Origin: Rhodospirillales bacterium URHD0017
Lineage (GTDB): Bacteria > Pseudomonadota > Alphaproteobacteria > Reyranellales > Reyranellaceae
Length of the DNA stretch: 64,000 bases
Direction: 5' to 3'
NCBI GenBank assembly: GCA_900110395.1
Contig: FODP01000006.1
Location: 230,821-294,820 of the forward strand
Shown here: one piece after another, positions 54,754-64,000 of the stretch
How the letters are laid out: every line of letters begins with the position of its first letter
How positions within the stretch are numbered: position 1 is the first letter of the stretch
The notes under the pieces: generated by a model
What the model saw: the letters and a program-made list of their open reading frames with translations, nothing else
The model's database searches: none
Told to the model about the DNA's origin: nothing
Program-made: the position numbers and the translations under genes

Positions 54754-55833
54754 CTAAAACTCCAGCGTCATCTGCGGCTCGGGTGCGGGCTCGCCGCGCG
54801 GCGCGAGGTTGTGCAGCGAGACGCCGAGCAGGCGCACGTGCTTCTCCAGTGGATAGATCGTGCGCACCAGGTCGATGCTGGTGCGTTCCAGGATCTCGCG
54901 GCTGGTCACCGGCTCGTTGAGGGTTCGGCTGCGCGTCACGATCTGGAAATCGGCGTACTTGATCTTGACCGTGACGGTGCGGCCGAGGATTCCGGTACGC
55001 TCGCAGTAGGACCAGACGTCGTCGAGCACCGAGGCAACGCCCTGCTCGATGTCGGCCGGCCGGCCGAGGTCTTCCATGAACGTCGTCTCCGAGCCGACCG
55101 ACTTGCGCGGCCGGTTGGGCACGACGCGGCGGTCGTCCTGGCCGCGGGCGATGGCGAAGTACCAAGTGCCGGCCTTGCCGAAATACTCCTCCAAGAACTC
55201 CATCGACTGGTTCCTGAGGTCGGCGCCGGTGTGGATGCCGAGGCGGTTCATCTTCTCCGCCGTCTTGGGGCCGATGCCGTGGAACTTGGCGACGGGCAAT
55301 TCCTCGACGAAGGTCGCGCCCTTCTCCGGCGGGATCACCGTCTGGCCGTTGGGCTTGCGATGGTCGGAGGCGAGCTTGGCCAGAAACTTGTTGTAGGAGA
55401 TGCCGGCCGAGGCGGTGAGGCCAGTGCGCTCGAGGATGCGGGCGCGGATCTCGCGGGCGATGTCGCTCGCCAGCGGCATGTTCCTGAGGTTCGTCGTGAC
55501 GTCGAGATAGGCCTCGTCGAGCGACAGCGGTTCAACGAGCGGCGTGTATTCCAGGAAGATCTCGCGGATCTGGCGCGACACCTCCTTGTAGACGTCGAAG
55601 CGCGGCGGCACGAACACCAGCTCTGCACAAAGCCGCTTGGCGGTGACCGAGGGCATGGCCGAGCGCACGCCGAACTTGCGTGCCTCGTAGGATGCCGCCA
55701 TGACCACGCCGCGCTGGCGGCCGCCCACCGCCACGGGCTTGCCGCGCAGCTCGGGATCGTCACGCTGCTCCACGGACGCGTAGAAAGCGTCCATGTCGAT
55801 ATGGATGATCTTGCGGATCTCCATGTCAGCCAT
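54754..55833 (-). CDS. dinB: DNA polymerase IV
   Basis: 359 residues. Y-family polymerase: IIHIDMDAFYASVEQRDDPELRGKPVAVGG (catalytic Asp), SYEARKFGVRSAMPSVTAKRLC, VEPLSLDEAYLDVT (SLDEA with catalytic Asp-Glu), SAGISYNKFLAKLASDHRKPNGQTVI, an HhH thumb (KFHGIGPKTAEKMNRLGIHTGADL) and a little-finger domain. The C-terminal ...EPQMTLEF looks like a beta-clamp-binding tail. Translesion, error-prone synthesis. A complete gene. Confidence 0.96.
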   Translation of the reverse strand: MADMEIRKIIHIDMDAFYASVEQRDDPELRGKPVAVGGRQRGVVMAASYEARKFGVRSAMPSVTAKRLCAELVFVPPRFDVYKEVSRQIREIFLEYTPLVEPLSLDEAYLDVTTNLRNMPLASDIAREIRARILERTGLTASAGISYNKFLAKLASDHRKPNGQTVIPPEKGATFVEELPVAKFHGIGPKTAEKMNRLGIHTGADLRNQSMEFLEEYFGKAGTWYFAIARGQDDRRVVPNRPRKSVGSETTFMEDLGRPADIEQGVASVLDDVWSYCERTGILGRTVTVKIKYADFQIVTRSRTLNEPVTSREILERTSIDLVRTIYPLEKHVRLLGVSLHNLAPRGEPAPEPQMTLEF

Positions 55834-55904
55834 GCTCCCAGCCTAACCCTCCTCGCTCCCTCTTTATACGGGAGAAGGCTATGATCCTGTCAGCAAGGAG
55901 AAAC

Positions 55905-57281
55905 ATGCCGATGGCCGAGGCGAGCAACGACGAGATCCGCATCCTCACGCCGTCGGGCATGCTGGGCTACGGCTTCCCGGTCGACCATTTCAAGCTCGGC
56001 CTGGCGCAGAAGCCGCACGCCATCACCATCGATTCCGGCTCGACCGATTCCGGGCCACAGAAGCTCGGGCTGGGCGAAATGACGTGCAGCCGCGAGGCCT
56101 ATGTGAAGGACATCTAGGTCCTGCTCGAGGCCCAGCACGCGACCAAGATCCCCGTGCTGATCTCCTCGGCGGGCGGCGACGGCACCAACCTGCATGTCGA
56201 CGTCTTCCGCGACATCATCGCCGAGATCGCCAAGCGCCGCGGCTGGCGCTTCAAGCTGGCTTCCATCTATGCCGATATCGACAAAGGCCACATCAGTCGT
56301 GAACTCAAGGCCGGCCGCGTCGAGCCGCTGGGACCGGTGCCGCCGCTCGACCCGCGCGAGATCGAGGCCGCCACCGTGGTCGTGGCGCAGATGGGCGCCG
56401 AGCCATTCCTCAAGGCGCTCGACAAAAGCGAAGGCGTCGACGTGGTGGTGAGCGGGCGGGCCTACGACCCCTCGCCGACGGCGGCCATGGCGATCCGCGC
56501 CGGCTTCGATCCGGCGCTCGCCTGGCACATGGGCAAGATCATGGAATGCGGCGCGCTCTGCGCCGAGCCGGTTGGCCGCAACGTCATGGGCTATCTCAGG
56601 CGCGATCATTTCGAGATCGAGCCGCTCAATCCCAACGAGCGCTGTACCACGGCCTCGGTGGCAGCCCACACGCTCTACGAAAAGACCCATCCGTTCCGGC
56701 TGGCCGGGCCCGGGGGCATGCTCGACCTGTCGCAGTGCAGGTACGAGCAGGTGACCGACCGGCGCGTGCGCGTCTCGGGCAGTCGCTTCGAGCCCAGCAA
56801 GCACTACACGGTGAAGCTCGAGGGGGCCAAGACCTCGGGCTATCGCAGCATCTTCATCGCCGGCGCCCGCGATCCGATCTTCATCGCCCAGATCGACGAC
56901 ATTCTGGCCAAGGTCATCGCCGGCACGCGCGCCTACTTCGCCGAGGTGCCGGAGGAGGCCTATCGCATCATCCCCCACATCTACGGCAAGAACGGCGTGA
57001 TGGGTGAGCTGGAACCCGTGAAGACGCCGGCACACGAGCTTTGCATCATCGTCGAAGTCGCAGCAGCCACGCAGTCGCTCGCCACCGCGATCTGCGGCAA
57101 GGCGCGCACCAGCCTGATGCACGCACCCTATCCCGGCCGTATCGCCACCGCCGGTAACCTTGCCTCGCCGTTCACGCCACTCGAAATCCCGCTGGGCCAG
57201 GCCTGCGAGTTCAATGTCTATCACCTGATGACGGTCGACAGCCCGACGGCGCTGTTCCCGATCAAGGTCGAGGAGATCTGA
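55905..57281 (+). pseudogene. AtuA-family (DUF1446) protein, interrupted by an in-frame amber codon
   Basis: From ATG 55905 (AAGGAG upstream) the frame encodes RILTPSGMLGYGFPVDHFKLGL, ITIDSGSTDSGPQKLGLGEM, SREAYVKDI and then TAG at 56115-56117. The same frame continues without another stop to 57281 with the rest of the family: VLLEAQHATKIPVLISSAGGDGTNLHVDVFRDII, VVSGRAYDPSPTAAMAIR, LDLSQCRYEQVTDRRVRVSGSRFEPS. One base change would restore a protein of about 458 residues. AtuA-type proteins occur with DUF4387 in acyclic-terpene and other catabolic loci. Alternative: translation restarts at an internal codon. Confidence 0.88.
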
Positions 57282-57283
57282 CC

Positions 57284-57613
57284 GTGGTCGACACGCCCCT
57301 GCGCGACATCGCCAAGGTGATCCGCAGCAAGAATGCCGGGCCGTTCGAGATCACCCTCGATATCGTGTTCAAGAGCCGCGAGGATTTCGAGGCGGTGAAG
57401 AAGAGCGGCGTGATCACCAGGGAGCTGGTGTCGCAGCTCTACAACGTGCCGACGCAGGCCATCATCACCTTCGGCTTCTTCGAGCTGGTGAACGCCGTGA
57501 AGATCACCCTGCCGCGGCCGCGTCCCCAGGGCGGCGTCGGCGAGACCGACATGCATGCCGCCCAGCAGCATGTGCCCTTGCAGGAGATTCGCGTGCCCTG
57601 GCCGGCATCATGA
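57284..57613 (+). CDS. DUF4387 family protein
   Basis: 109 residues from GTG 57284, 2 bp after the AtuA frame ends. LRDIAKVIRSKNAGPFEITLDIVFKSREDFEAVKKSGVITRELVSQLYNV is the DUF4387 signature, with FFELVNAVKITLPRPRPQGGVGETDMHAAQQHVPL at the C-terminus. It is the usual partner of AtuA/DUF1446 and sometimes fused to it. The pair was probably one operon; the partner's amber codon may leave this gene without a use. Confidence 0.92.
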   Translation: MVDTPLRDIAKVIRSKNAGPFEITLDIVFKSREDFEAVKKSGVITRELVSQLYNVPTQAIITFGFFELVNAVKITLPRPRPQGGVGETDMHAAQQHVPLQEIRVPWPAS

Positions 57614-57716
57614 TCGGCCGGCGCATCCTCGTGGCGGGCGCTACGTTCGCCCTCGCCGGGCGTGCCGAGGCGCAGGCGTGGCCTTCATCAAGTGCACGAG
57701 CATCAAGCTGGAATAG
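57610..57716 (+). pseudogene. Possible exported-protein remnant
   Basis: ATG 57610 overlaps the DUF4387 stop by 4 bp and encodes MIGRRILVAGATFALAGRAEAQAW, a plausible signal peptide with AEA/Q cleavage. After that, a shifted frame encodes VAFIKCTSIKLE and a TAG at 57714-57716, which reads like a C-terminus. This may be a gene that lost its middle. Evidence is thin; it could be chance. Confidence 0.3.
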
Positions 57717-57719
57717 CGC

Positions 57720-59288
57720 TCACGAACGCGACCAGAACTTCCACCACGGCTTGTCCGGCTCCAGGCTTTGCGGCGTCGGCATGGGCGGTTGCGGCTTCCG
57801 GTTGATGCCACCGATCGGATAGGGCGCCGGCAGGTCGCTGTCGCGCCAGCCGCCGCCCAGGGCCAGCACCAGGTTGGCGCTGGCGGTCAGCCGATTGAGG
57901 CGGATCGACAGCAACGTCTGCTCGGACGACAGCGCCGCGGTCTGCGTCTGCACCACCGTCGTGTAGGGCACGGTGCCCAGCTGGTACTGGTTGAGCGACA
58001 GCCGCTCGGCGAGGCGGGCGGCGGCGACGGCGGCGCGCTGCACCTTCTCCTGCTGCTCGAGCACGCGCTGCTGCACCAGCGCATCCTCGACCTGCTGGAA
58101 GGCCACCAGGATGGTCTGGCGATAGAGCGCCACCTGGGAATCGTAGCGCGCCCGCGCGCCCTCGACCTGCGCCCTGAGCGCGCCGCCGTCGATCAGCGTC
58201 GCCGCCAGCTGCGGGCCGACCGACCACACCGCGTTCGAGAGGGTGAGCAACGCATTCAGGCTGCTGCCGACCAGCGTGACGGCGCTGGCGAGCGAGATGC
58301 TGGGATAGTAGGCGGCGACGGCGACGCCGATCTGGGCATTGGCCGCCGCCATCTGGCGCTCGGCCGCGGCGATGTCGGGCCGCCGTTCCAGGAGCGTCGA
58401 GGGGATGCCGGGCTCGACGGTCGGTATCTCTGGCGGCACCGGCCCGGGCTCGACGCTGAGCTCGGAGGGCGCCTTGCCGGCCAAAATCGCCACCGCATGC
58501 TCGAAGGTGGCGCGGGTGATGTTCTCGGCGACCAGCTGGGCGCGCGTCTGCTCGAGCTGGGTCTGCGCCTGGGCGAGGTCGACGCGGCTCACGATGCCGG
58601 CGTCGAGCTGGTTCTGCACGATCTCGACCGAGCGCGTGTAGGCCGCCACCGACGCCTGGTAGACCCGCATGCGCTGCTCGGAGATGCGCATGGAGAAGTA
58701 GTTGATCGCCATGTTGGCCTGCGCCGACAACCGCGCATTGGCGAGGTCGGCGGCACTGGCCTGCGCGGCCGCCGAATCGCTCTCGACCTGGCGGCGGATG
58801 CGGCCCCACAGGTCGATCTCCCAGTTGAGCCCCGGCCCGGCGCTGAACTGGCCGACGCTGCCTGAGCTCGCATTGACCACTGTGCCCTGGATGGCGCGGC
58901 TCGACCCGCTGCCGCTGCCGCTCTGGGTGTAGCCGGCGTTGCCGGTGACGGTGGGATAGAGGCCCGACGCATCCTGGCGCACGAGCGCCCGCGCCTGACG
59001 ATAGGCCGCCTCGGCCTGGATCAGCGTCTGATTGGAGATGTCGATCTGCGCCGCCAGCCGGTCGAGCGTGTGATCGTCGTACATCGACCACCACGGGCCG
59101 CGATCGATGGCATCGCGTGGCATCGCCGGCTGGAAGCTGGCGGCCGCGCCGATCACCGGCCCGGTCGTCTCCTTGAAGGCGAGCGACGGCGGATCGGCGG
59201 GCGGCGGCCGCTTGTAGTCGGGACCCACCATGCAGCCGCTGGCCGTGACGACCGCGGCGAACGTCAGAACGTAACGCGATGACATCAT
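57720..59288 (-). CDS. NodT-type outer-membrane efflux lipoprotein (TolC family)
   Basis: 522 residues. Lipoprotein signal with TASGC then MVGPDYKRPPPADPP, the standard start of the NodT family. Two OEP repeats follow, with long helices (QTLIQAEAAYRQARALVRQDASGLYPTVTGNAGY, VDLAQAQTQLEQTRAQLVAENITRATFEHAVAILAGKAPSEL, RPDIAAAERQMAAANAQIGVAVAAYYP, QYQLGTVPYTTVVQTQTAALSSEQTLLSIRLNRL). It forms the outer-membrane channel for the RND pumps; its start overlaps the upstream RND stop by 4 bp. Confidence 0.93.
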   Translation of the reverse strand: MMSSRYVLTFAAVVTASGCMVGPDYKRPPPADPPSLAFKETTGPVIGAAASFQPAMPRDAIDRGPWWSMYDDHTLDRLAAQIDISNQTLIQAEAAYRQARALVRQDASGLYPTVTGNAGYTQSGSGSGSSRAIQGTVVNASSGSVGQFSAGPGLNWEIDLWGRIRRQVESDSAAAQASAADLANARLSAQANMAINYFSMRISEQRMRVYQASVAAYTRSVEIVQNQLDAGIVSRVDLAQAQTQLEQTRAQLVAENITRATFEHAVAILAGKAPSELSVEPGPVPPEIPTVEPGIPSTLLERRPDIAAAERQMAAANAQIGVAVAAYYPSISLASAVTLVGSSLNALLTLSNAVWSVGPQLAATLIDGGALRAQVEGARARYDSQVALYRQTILVAFQQVEDALVQQRVLEQQEKVQRAAVAAARLAERLSLNQYQLGTVPYTTVVQTQTAALSSEQTLLSIRLNRLTASANLVLALGGGWRDSDLPAPYPIGGINRKPQPPMPTPQSLEPDKPWWKFWSRS

Positions 59289-62200
59289 ACTGTTGCCGGA
59301 CCCGCTGTTCCCATAGCACGGGCAACGCGGCTGGGGCGATCCCGGTCGCGCTTCCGGAAGCGGTCGAGATAGAGGTAGATCACCGGCGTCGTATAGAGCG
59401 TCAGGATCTGGCTGACGAACAAGCCGCCGATGATCGAGATGCCGAGCGGCTGGCGCAGCTCGGCGCCGTCGCCGAAGCCGATGGCGAGCGGCAGGGCGCC
59501 CAGGATGGCGGCCATGGTGGTCATCAGGATGGGCCGGAAGCGCAGGACGGCGGCCTGATGGATCGCCTCGGCGGGATCGAGGCCGTCGGTGCGTTCACGC
59601 TCCAGCGCCACGTCGATCATCATGATGGCGTTCTTCTTGACGATGCCGATCAGCAGCAGCACGCCGATCATGGCGATCAGGCTGAACTCCACGTTGGTGA
59701 TCTTGAGCGCCAGCAGCGCGCCGATGCCGGCCGACGGCAGGGTCGACAGGATCGTGATGGGATGGATGTAGCTCTCGTAGAGGATGCCGAGCACGATATA
59801 GACGGCGGCGAGCGCCGCCAGCACCAGCAGGAGCTGGCTGCTCAGATTCTGCTGGAAGGCGCGCGCCGTGCCCTGGAACGAGCCATGGATGGTCGCCGGC
59901 ATGCCGATGTCATGCATGGTGGCGTTCACGAAGGCGACCGCGTCGCTCAGCGTCTTGCCCGGCACCAGGTTGAAGGAGACCGTGCTGGCGACGAACAGGC
60001 CCTGATGATTGACGGCAAGCGGCGTGGTGCCGAACTCGTACTTGGTGAGCTGTGACAGCGGAACCATCGTCTCGGCCGTGGTGCTGACGGCCGCCCCCGT
60101 CGAGGCCGAGCCGCGTCCCGAGACCGCGATCGCGTTGGTGCGCTGGTTGCGCACCGCTGCCGACGGATCGACGGCCCCCGCCGCAAGCGGCGCGGTCGAG
60201 ACGACGGCGCCGGTCGCCTGGGCGCCGCTGATCGCCCCGCCGGTCGTCGAGACATAGATGTCCTTCAGGCCCTCGGGATTCTCCCAATACTCGGGCGCCA
60301 CCTCCATGACGACGTGATACTGGTTGAGTGCATTGTAGATGGTCGAGACCTGTCGCTGGCCGAAGGCGTCGTACAGCGTCGAGGAGATCGAGCGCGTCGA
60401 CACGCCGAGCCGCGCCGCCGCATCGCGGTCGATGGTGAGGTTGACCTGCAGGCCACGCTGCTGCTGGTCGGAATCGACGTCGGTGATGACCGAGGAGTCC
60501 TGGCGCAACGCCTCCACCAGCTTGGGCGCCCAGGTATAGAGGTCGGGCAGCGAATCGGCCTGCAGGGTGAACTGGTACTGCGCATTGCCCTGGCGGCCGC
60601 CGACTCGGATGTCCTGCACCGCCGCCAGGAACAGGTTGGCGCCCGGCACCTGGGCGAGCTTGGGCCTGAGCCGGGCGATCACCTGGTCGGCCGAGATCTT
60701 GCGCTCGCTCAAGGGTTTCAGGGCGGCGAACACGAAGCCCGAGTTGGTCGAGAAGCCGCCGGTGAAGCCAGCCGCGCTCTCGACCGCCGGATCCTGCCGC
60801 ACGATCTCCATGAACTGCCTGAACTTCCGGCGCATCGCCTGGAAGGAGATGCTCTGGTCGGCGCGGATGCCGCCGACGATGCGGCCGGTGTCCTGCTGCG
60901 GGAAGAAACCCTTGGGGATGGTGACGTAGAGATCGATGTTCAGGATCACCGTCGCCAGGAACACCAGCATGGTCGCCAGCGGATGGCGCAGGACGAAACG
61001 CAGGCTGCTGCCGTACCAGCGCTGCAGGGCGGTGAAACCGCGCTCGCTCCAGCGGAAGAACCGGCCCGGCGGCCGCGCATGGTCGTGCGGCCGCAGCACG
61101 TAGGCGCACATCATCGGCGTCGTGGTGAGCGACACCACCATCGAGATCACGATGGCGAGGGAGAGCGTGACGGCGAATTCGCGGAACAGCCGGCCGACGA
61201 TGCCCTGCATCAGCAGGATGGGGATGAACACCGCGATCAGCGACACGCTCATCGACACCACGGTGAAGCCGACCTCGCGTGCGCCCTGCAGGGCGGCATC
61301 GATGCGGCCCATGCCGGCCTCGATGTGGCGCGACACGTTCTCCAGCACGATGATGGCGTCGTCGACCACGAAGCCCGCGGCGATCGCCATGGCCATCAGC
61401 GACAGGTTGTTGATGCTGTAGCCCAGAAGGTACATGCCGCCGAAGGTGGCGATCAGCGACACCGGCACGGCGACGGCGGCCACGAAGCCGGCGCGGGCCG
61501 AGCGCAGGAAGGCGAAGGTCACCAGCACGACCAGGATGATGCTGATCAGCAGCGCCTGCCCGACCTCCTTCAGCGAGGCCCGGATGGTGACGGTGCGATC
61601 GCCGACGACCTGCAGCTCGACGTCGTTGGGCAGAGCCGCCTGCAGCTCGGGCAGCAGCGCCCTGATGTCGTCGACGGTCTCGATGACGTTGGCGTTGGGC
61701 TGCAGGTAGATGATCACCAGCACCGAGCGCTTGCCGTTGGCCTGGCCCTCGTTGCGGATGTTCTCGGTGGAATTGATGACGTCGGCGACGTCGGACAGCC
61801 TGACCGGCGCGCCATTGCGCCAGGCGATGATCAGCGGCCGGTATTCGTCGGCCGTGGTCGCCTGGTCGTTGGAATAGATCTGGAAGCGCCGCTCGCCGTC
61901 CTCGAGTGCGCCCTTGGGCGAGTTGGCATTGGCGGCGGCAAGGGCCGCGCGCACGCTCTCCAGGCCGATCTGGTACTTGTTGAGCGCCGTCGGATTGATC
62001 TCGACGCGCACCGCCGGCAACGAGCTACCGCCCAGCACCACCTGGCCGACGCCGGTCACCTGGCTCAGCTTCTGCTGCAGGATGTTCGATGCCGCGTCGA
62101 ACAGGCGGCCCTGGCCAACGATGTCCGAGGTAACGGCCAGCACGACGGCCGGCGCGTCGGCCGGGTTGACCTTGCGGTACTGCGGGTTGGTCGGCAGGTC

Positions 62201-62563
62201 GCTCGGCATCTCCATGCGGGCGGCGTTGATCGCCGCCTGCACGTCGCGCGCCGCCCCGTCGATGCTGCGCGACAGGTCGAACTGCAGGGTGATTCGCGCA
62301 TTGCCGACCGTGCTCGCCGAGGTGATCTCGGTGACACCGGCGATGGCGCCGAGGGCGCGCTCCAAGGGCGTGGTCAGGCTGGTCGCCACGGTCTCGGGCG
62401 AGGCGCCTGGCAGGCTGGCCGAGACCTGGATGGTCGGGAAATCGACCTTGGGCAGCGGCAATACCGGCAGCTTCAGGAAGGCGACCAGCCCCGCCAGCGC
62501 AACGCCGATGGTCAGCAAGGTCGTGGCCACCGGCCGGGCGATGAAGGGCGCCGACAGGTTCAT
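59285..62563 (-). CDS. RND multidrug efflux pump, MdtC/MuxC-like
   Basis: 1092 residues from ATG 62563, where the family starts ([34 protein letters not shown]); the frame stays open upstream over the neighbouring gene. Twelve membrane spans, two large periplasmic loops, the proton-relay Asp pair in [18 protein letters not shown] and the [13 protein letters not shown] motif. A stretch of Ala/Gly/Ser/Thr at about residues 765-830 ([36 protein letters not shown]) is an insertion not usual in MdtC. Overlaps the MdtB-like gene and the outer-membrane gene by 4 bp each, indicating a heteromeric pump. Confidence 0.93.
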   Translation of the reverse strand: MNLSAPFIARPVATTLLTIGVALAGLVAFLKLPVLPLPKVDFPTIQVSASLPGASPETVATSLTTPLERALGAIAGVTEITSASTVGNARITLQFDLSRSIDGAARDVQAAINAARMEMPSDLPTNPQYRKVNPADAPAVVLAVTSDIVGQGRLFDAASNILQQKLSQVTGVGQVVLGGSSLPAVRVEINPTALNKYQIGLESVRAALAAANANSPKGALEDGERRFQIYSNDQATTADEYRPLIIAWRNGAPVRLSDVADVINSTENIRNEGQANGKRSVLVIIYLQPNANVIETVDDIRALLPELQAALPNDVELQVVGDRTVTIRASLKEVGQALLISIILVVLVTFAFLRSARAGFVAAVAVPVSLIATFGGMYLLGYSINNLSLMAMAIAAGFVVDDAIIVLENVSRHIEAGMGRIDAALQGAREVGFTVVSMSVSLIAVFIPILLMQGIVGRLFREFAVTLSLAIVISMVVSLTTTPMMCAYVLRPHDHARPPGRFFRWSERGFTALQRWYGSSLRFVLRHPLATMLVFLATVILNIDLYVTIPKGFFPQQDTGRIVGGIRADQSISFQAMRRKFRQFMEIVRQDPAVESAAGFTGGFSTNSGFVFAALKPLSERKISADQVIARLRPKLAQVPGANLFLAAVQDIRVGGRQGNAQYQFTLQADSLPDLYTWAPKLVEALRQDSSVITDVDSDQQQRGLQVNLTIDRDAAARLGVSTRSISSTLYDAFGQRQVSTIYNALNQYHVVMEVAPEYWENPEGLKDIYVSTTGGAISGAQATGAVVSTAPLAAGAVDPSAAVRNQRTNAIAVSGRGSASTGAAVSTTAETMVPLSQLTKYEFGTTPLAVNHQGLFVASTVSFNLVPGKTLSDAVAFVNATMHDIGMPATIHGSFQGTARAFQQNLSSQLLLVLAALAAVYIVLGILYESYIHPITILSTLPSAGIGALLALKITNVEFSLIAMIGVLLLIGIVKKNAIMMIDVALERERTDGLDPAEAIHQAAVLRFRPILMTTMAAILGALPLAIGFGDGAELRQPLGISIIGGLFVSQILTLYTTPVIYLYLDRFRKRDRDRPSRVARAMGTAGPATV

Positions 62564-64000
62564 GTCAGCGGCCTCTCGCTGGCCGTCGGGTCCGCGCCCG
62601 GCCGCGCCACCGGATTGGCCGGCGTGTCGAGCGGCGCGCCGCGCAGGCGGCGGCCCAGCCGGTCGAAGGCGAGATAGATCACCGGCGTGGTGAAGAGCGT
62701 CAGCACCTGGCTCACGATCAGGCCGCCGACGATGGTGACGCCGAGCGGCGAGCGCAACTCCGAACCGGTGCCGCTGCCCAGCATCAGCGGCAGCGCGCCG
62801 ACCAGGGCGGCCACGGTGGTCATCAGGATCGGCCGGAAGCGCAGCAGGCAAGCCTGGTGGATGGCCTCCTGGGGTGTTTTGCCTTCATGGCGCTCCGCAT
62901 CGAGGGCGAAGTCGATCATCATGATGGCGTTCTTCTTGACGATGCCGATCAAGAGCACGATGCCGATGATGGCGACGACGCTGAGATCGTAACCGGCCAG
63001 CATCAGCGCCAGCAGCGCACCGATGCCGGCCGACGGCAGGGTCGACAGGATCGTGATGGGATGGATGTAGCTCTCATAGAGCACGCCCAGCACGATGTAG
63101 ACCGTGACGATGGCGGCCAGGATCAGCAGCAGCTGGCTGTCGAGCGACTTCTGGAAGGCGAGCGCCGCACCCTGGAAGTGCGTGGTCATGGAGAGCGGCA
63201 TGCCGATCTCCTGCTTCGCCGCCTGGATGGCGTCGACCGCCTGGCCCAGCGCATAGCCCGGCGCCAGGTTGAAGGAGATGGTGGTGGCCGGGAACTGGCC
63301 GAGCCGGTCCTGGCGCAGCGGCGCGGTGCGCTCCTCGAAGGTGGCGATCGACGACATCGGCACCTGCTTGCCGCCGGCGCCGGGCAGATAGAGGTTGGCG
63401 AGCGAATCGATGGAGCGGCCCATCGACGGCTCGACCTCGTAGATCACGCGGTACTGGTTGGACTGGCCATAGACCGTCGAGACGATGCGCTGGCCGAAGG
63501 CGTCGTAGAGCACGTTGTTGACCGAGGCGGCGGTGATACCGAAGCGCGCGGCGGCGTCACGGTCGATCTTGATGAACAGCGAGAGGCCCTTGGCCTGCAT
63601 GTCGGTGGTGGCGTCGACGATCTCGGGCAGCTGCTGCAGGCGGTCCATCAGGCGCGGCACCCAGACGTCGAAATCCTCGGGCTTGGTGCTCTGCAGGACG
63701 AACTGGTACTGCGTGCGGCTCACCGTCGAATCGATGGTGAGGTCCTGCGCCGGCTGCATATAGAGCGAGATGCCCTGCACCGACGCCGTCTCGCGCTGGA
63801 TACGGCGGATGATCTGGCTGGCCGACAGGCTGCGCTGGTTGCGCGGCTTGAGGTTGATCAGCATGCGGCCCGAGTTGAGGGTCGCGTTGGTGCCGTCGAC
63901 GCCGATGAAGGAGCTGAGGCTCTCGACGTCGGGATCCTGCAGGATGGCCGCCGCGAGCGTGTTCTGGCGCTTGGCCATGGCGTCGAAGGAGATCGACTGC
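62560..64000 (-). CDS. RND multidrug efflux pump, MdtB/MuxB-like (5' end outside window)
   Basis: 480 codons of the C-terminal half; the frame is open to the right edge of the window. Shows [22 protein letters not shown], the second periplasmic loop, then spans [56 protein letters not shown] and the last helices. It is a paralogue of the downstream RND gene, as expected for MdtB-MdtC or MuxB-MuxC pairs. The periplasmic adaptor (MdtA-like) would lie to the right of the window. Confidence 0.93.
   Translation of the reverse strand, partial: QSISFDAMAKRQNTLAAAILQDPDVESLSSFIGVDGTNATLNSGRMLINLKPRNQRSLSASQIIRRIQRETASVQGISLYMQPAQDLTIDSTVSRTQYQFVLQSTKPEDFDVWVPRLMDRLQQLPEIVDATTDMQAKGLSLFIKIDRDAAARFGITAASVNNVLYDAFGQRIVSTVYGQSNQYRVIYEVEPSMGRSIDSLANLYLPGAGGKQVPMSSIATFEERTAPLRQDRLGQFPATTISFNLAPGYALGQAVDAIQAAKQEIGMPLSMTTHFQGAALAFQKSLDSQLLLILAAIVTVYIVLGVLYESYIHPITILSTLPSAGIGALLALMLAGYDLSVVAIIGIVLLIGIVKKNAIMMIDFALDAERHEGKTPQEAIHQACLLRFRPILMTTVAALVGALPLMLGSGTGSELRSPLGVTIVGGLIVSQVLTLFTTPVIYLAFDRLGRRLRGAPLDTPANPVARPGADPTASERPLT

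Noticed and set aside
60314-62677. 787-codon plus-strand frame opposite the RND pump
   Set aside because: Low-complexity His/Asp/Gly/Arg-rich translation typical of an antisense frame; the minus strand holds a complete RND transporter.
1-64000. tRNA, rRNA, insertion sequences, phage genes
   Set aside because: I looked for T-loop/CCA patterns, transposase and integrase motifs and found none that I could support.

Overview
This 64 kb window is high-GC, densely packed DNA with no IS element, tRNA, rRNA or CRISPR array that I can recognise. Gene content (a NHEJ pair Ku/LigD, CobP/CobS/CobT cobalamin genes, NAD-type formate dehydrogenase, DUF1640, SYLF, AtuA/DUF4387, ModE/TupABC) and the Fur-like box type suggest a free-living, metabolically versatile soil or freshwater alphaproteobacterium of the Rhodospirillales/Reyranella/Rhizobiales kind; this is inference from gene families, not a database match.

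Layout. 1-4.7 kb: edge of a polytopic O-antigen-polymerase-like protein, an OmpA-type porin with a clear terminator, a YghU glutathione transferase and a DUF899 thioredoxin-like protein. 4.7-8 kb: a minus-strand operon of GMC oxidoreductase, gluconate-dehydrogenase subunit-3-like protein and an extradiol dioxygenase with a LigA-like tail. 8-22 kb: DNA-repair and signalling block with Ku, a MerR/TPR protein beside it, cyclase + UspA, small catabolic enzymes, a two-component pair (LuxR regulator and a frameshifted hybrid kinase), and a 1042-residue LigD with a second degenerate polymerase-like module. 21.9-27.5 kb: a 1629-residue secreted-type protein (TIM-barrel-like head, beta-strand repeats, VWD tail), a tiny lipoprotein and the wreck of an autotransporter barrel. 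29.6-33.8 kb: cobalamin nucleotide-loop assembly genes cobP-methyltransferase-cobC-cobS with divergent cobT. 34.3-36.4 kb: a nitrile-hydratase-like leader peptide (NHLP) RiPP precursor placed 10 bp downstream of selD, and a nitroreductase across a Fur-like box. 36.5-47.4 kb: a metal-dependent formate oxidation region with fused FdsG-FdsB, FdsA, MoeA, a ModE-like regulator, the tungstate importer TupBCA and a strange molbindin-permease-ATPase chimera. 47.5-57.7 kb: small enzymes, an EamA exporter under a WYL regulator with a palindromic operator, a large unrecognised exported protein with an aldo/keto reductase, DinB, and an AtuA gene broken by an amber codon. 57.7-64 kb: a NodT-type outer-membrane factor with two RND pumps (MdtB/MdtC or MuxB/MuxC type).

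The pieces that work together are: tungstate/molybdate uptake, MoeA and formate dehydrogenase; Ku and LigD; the cobalamin lower-ligand genes; and the tripartite RND efflux system. The most unusual signals are the selD-linked orphan RiPP precursor, the in-frame three-part molbindin/FecCD/ABC chimera, the duplicated polymerase-like domain of LigD, and several single-site gene disruptions (two frameshifts, one amber, one altered start codon). Intergenic palindromes of several unrelated families recur through the window.
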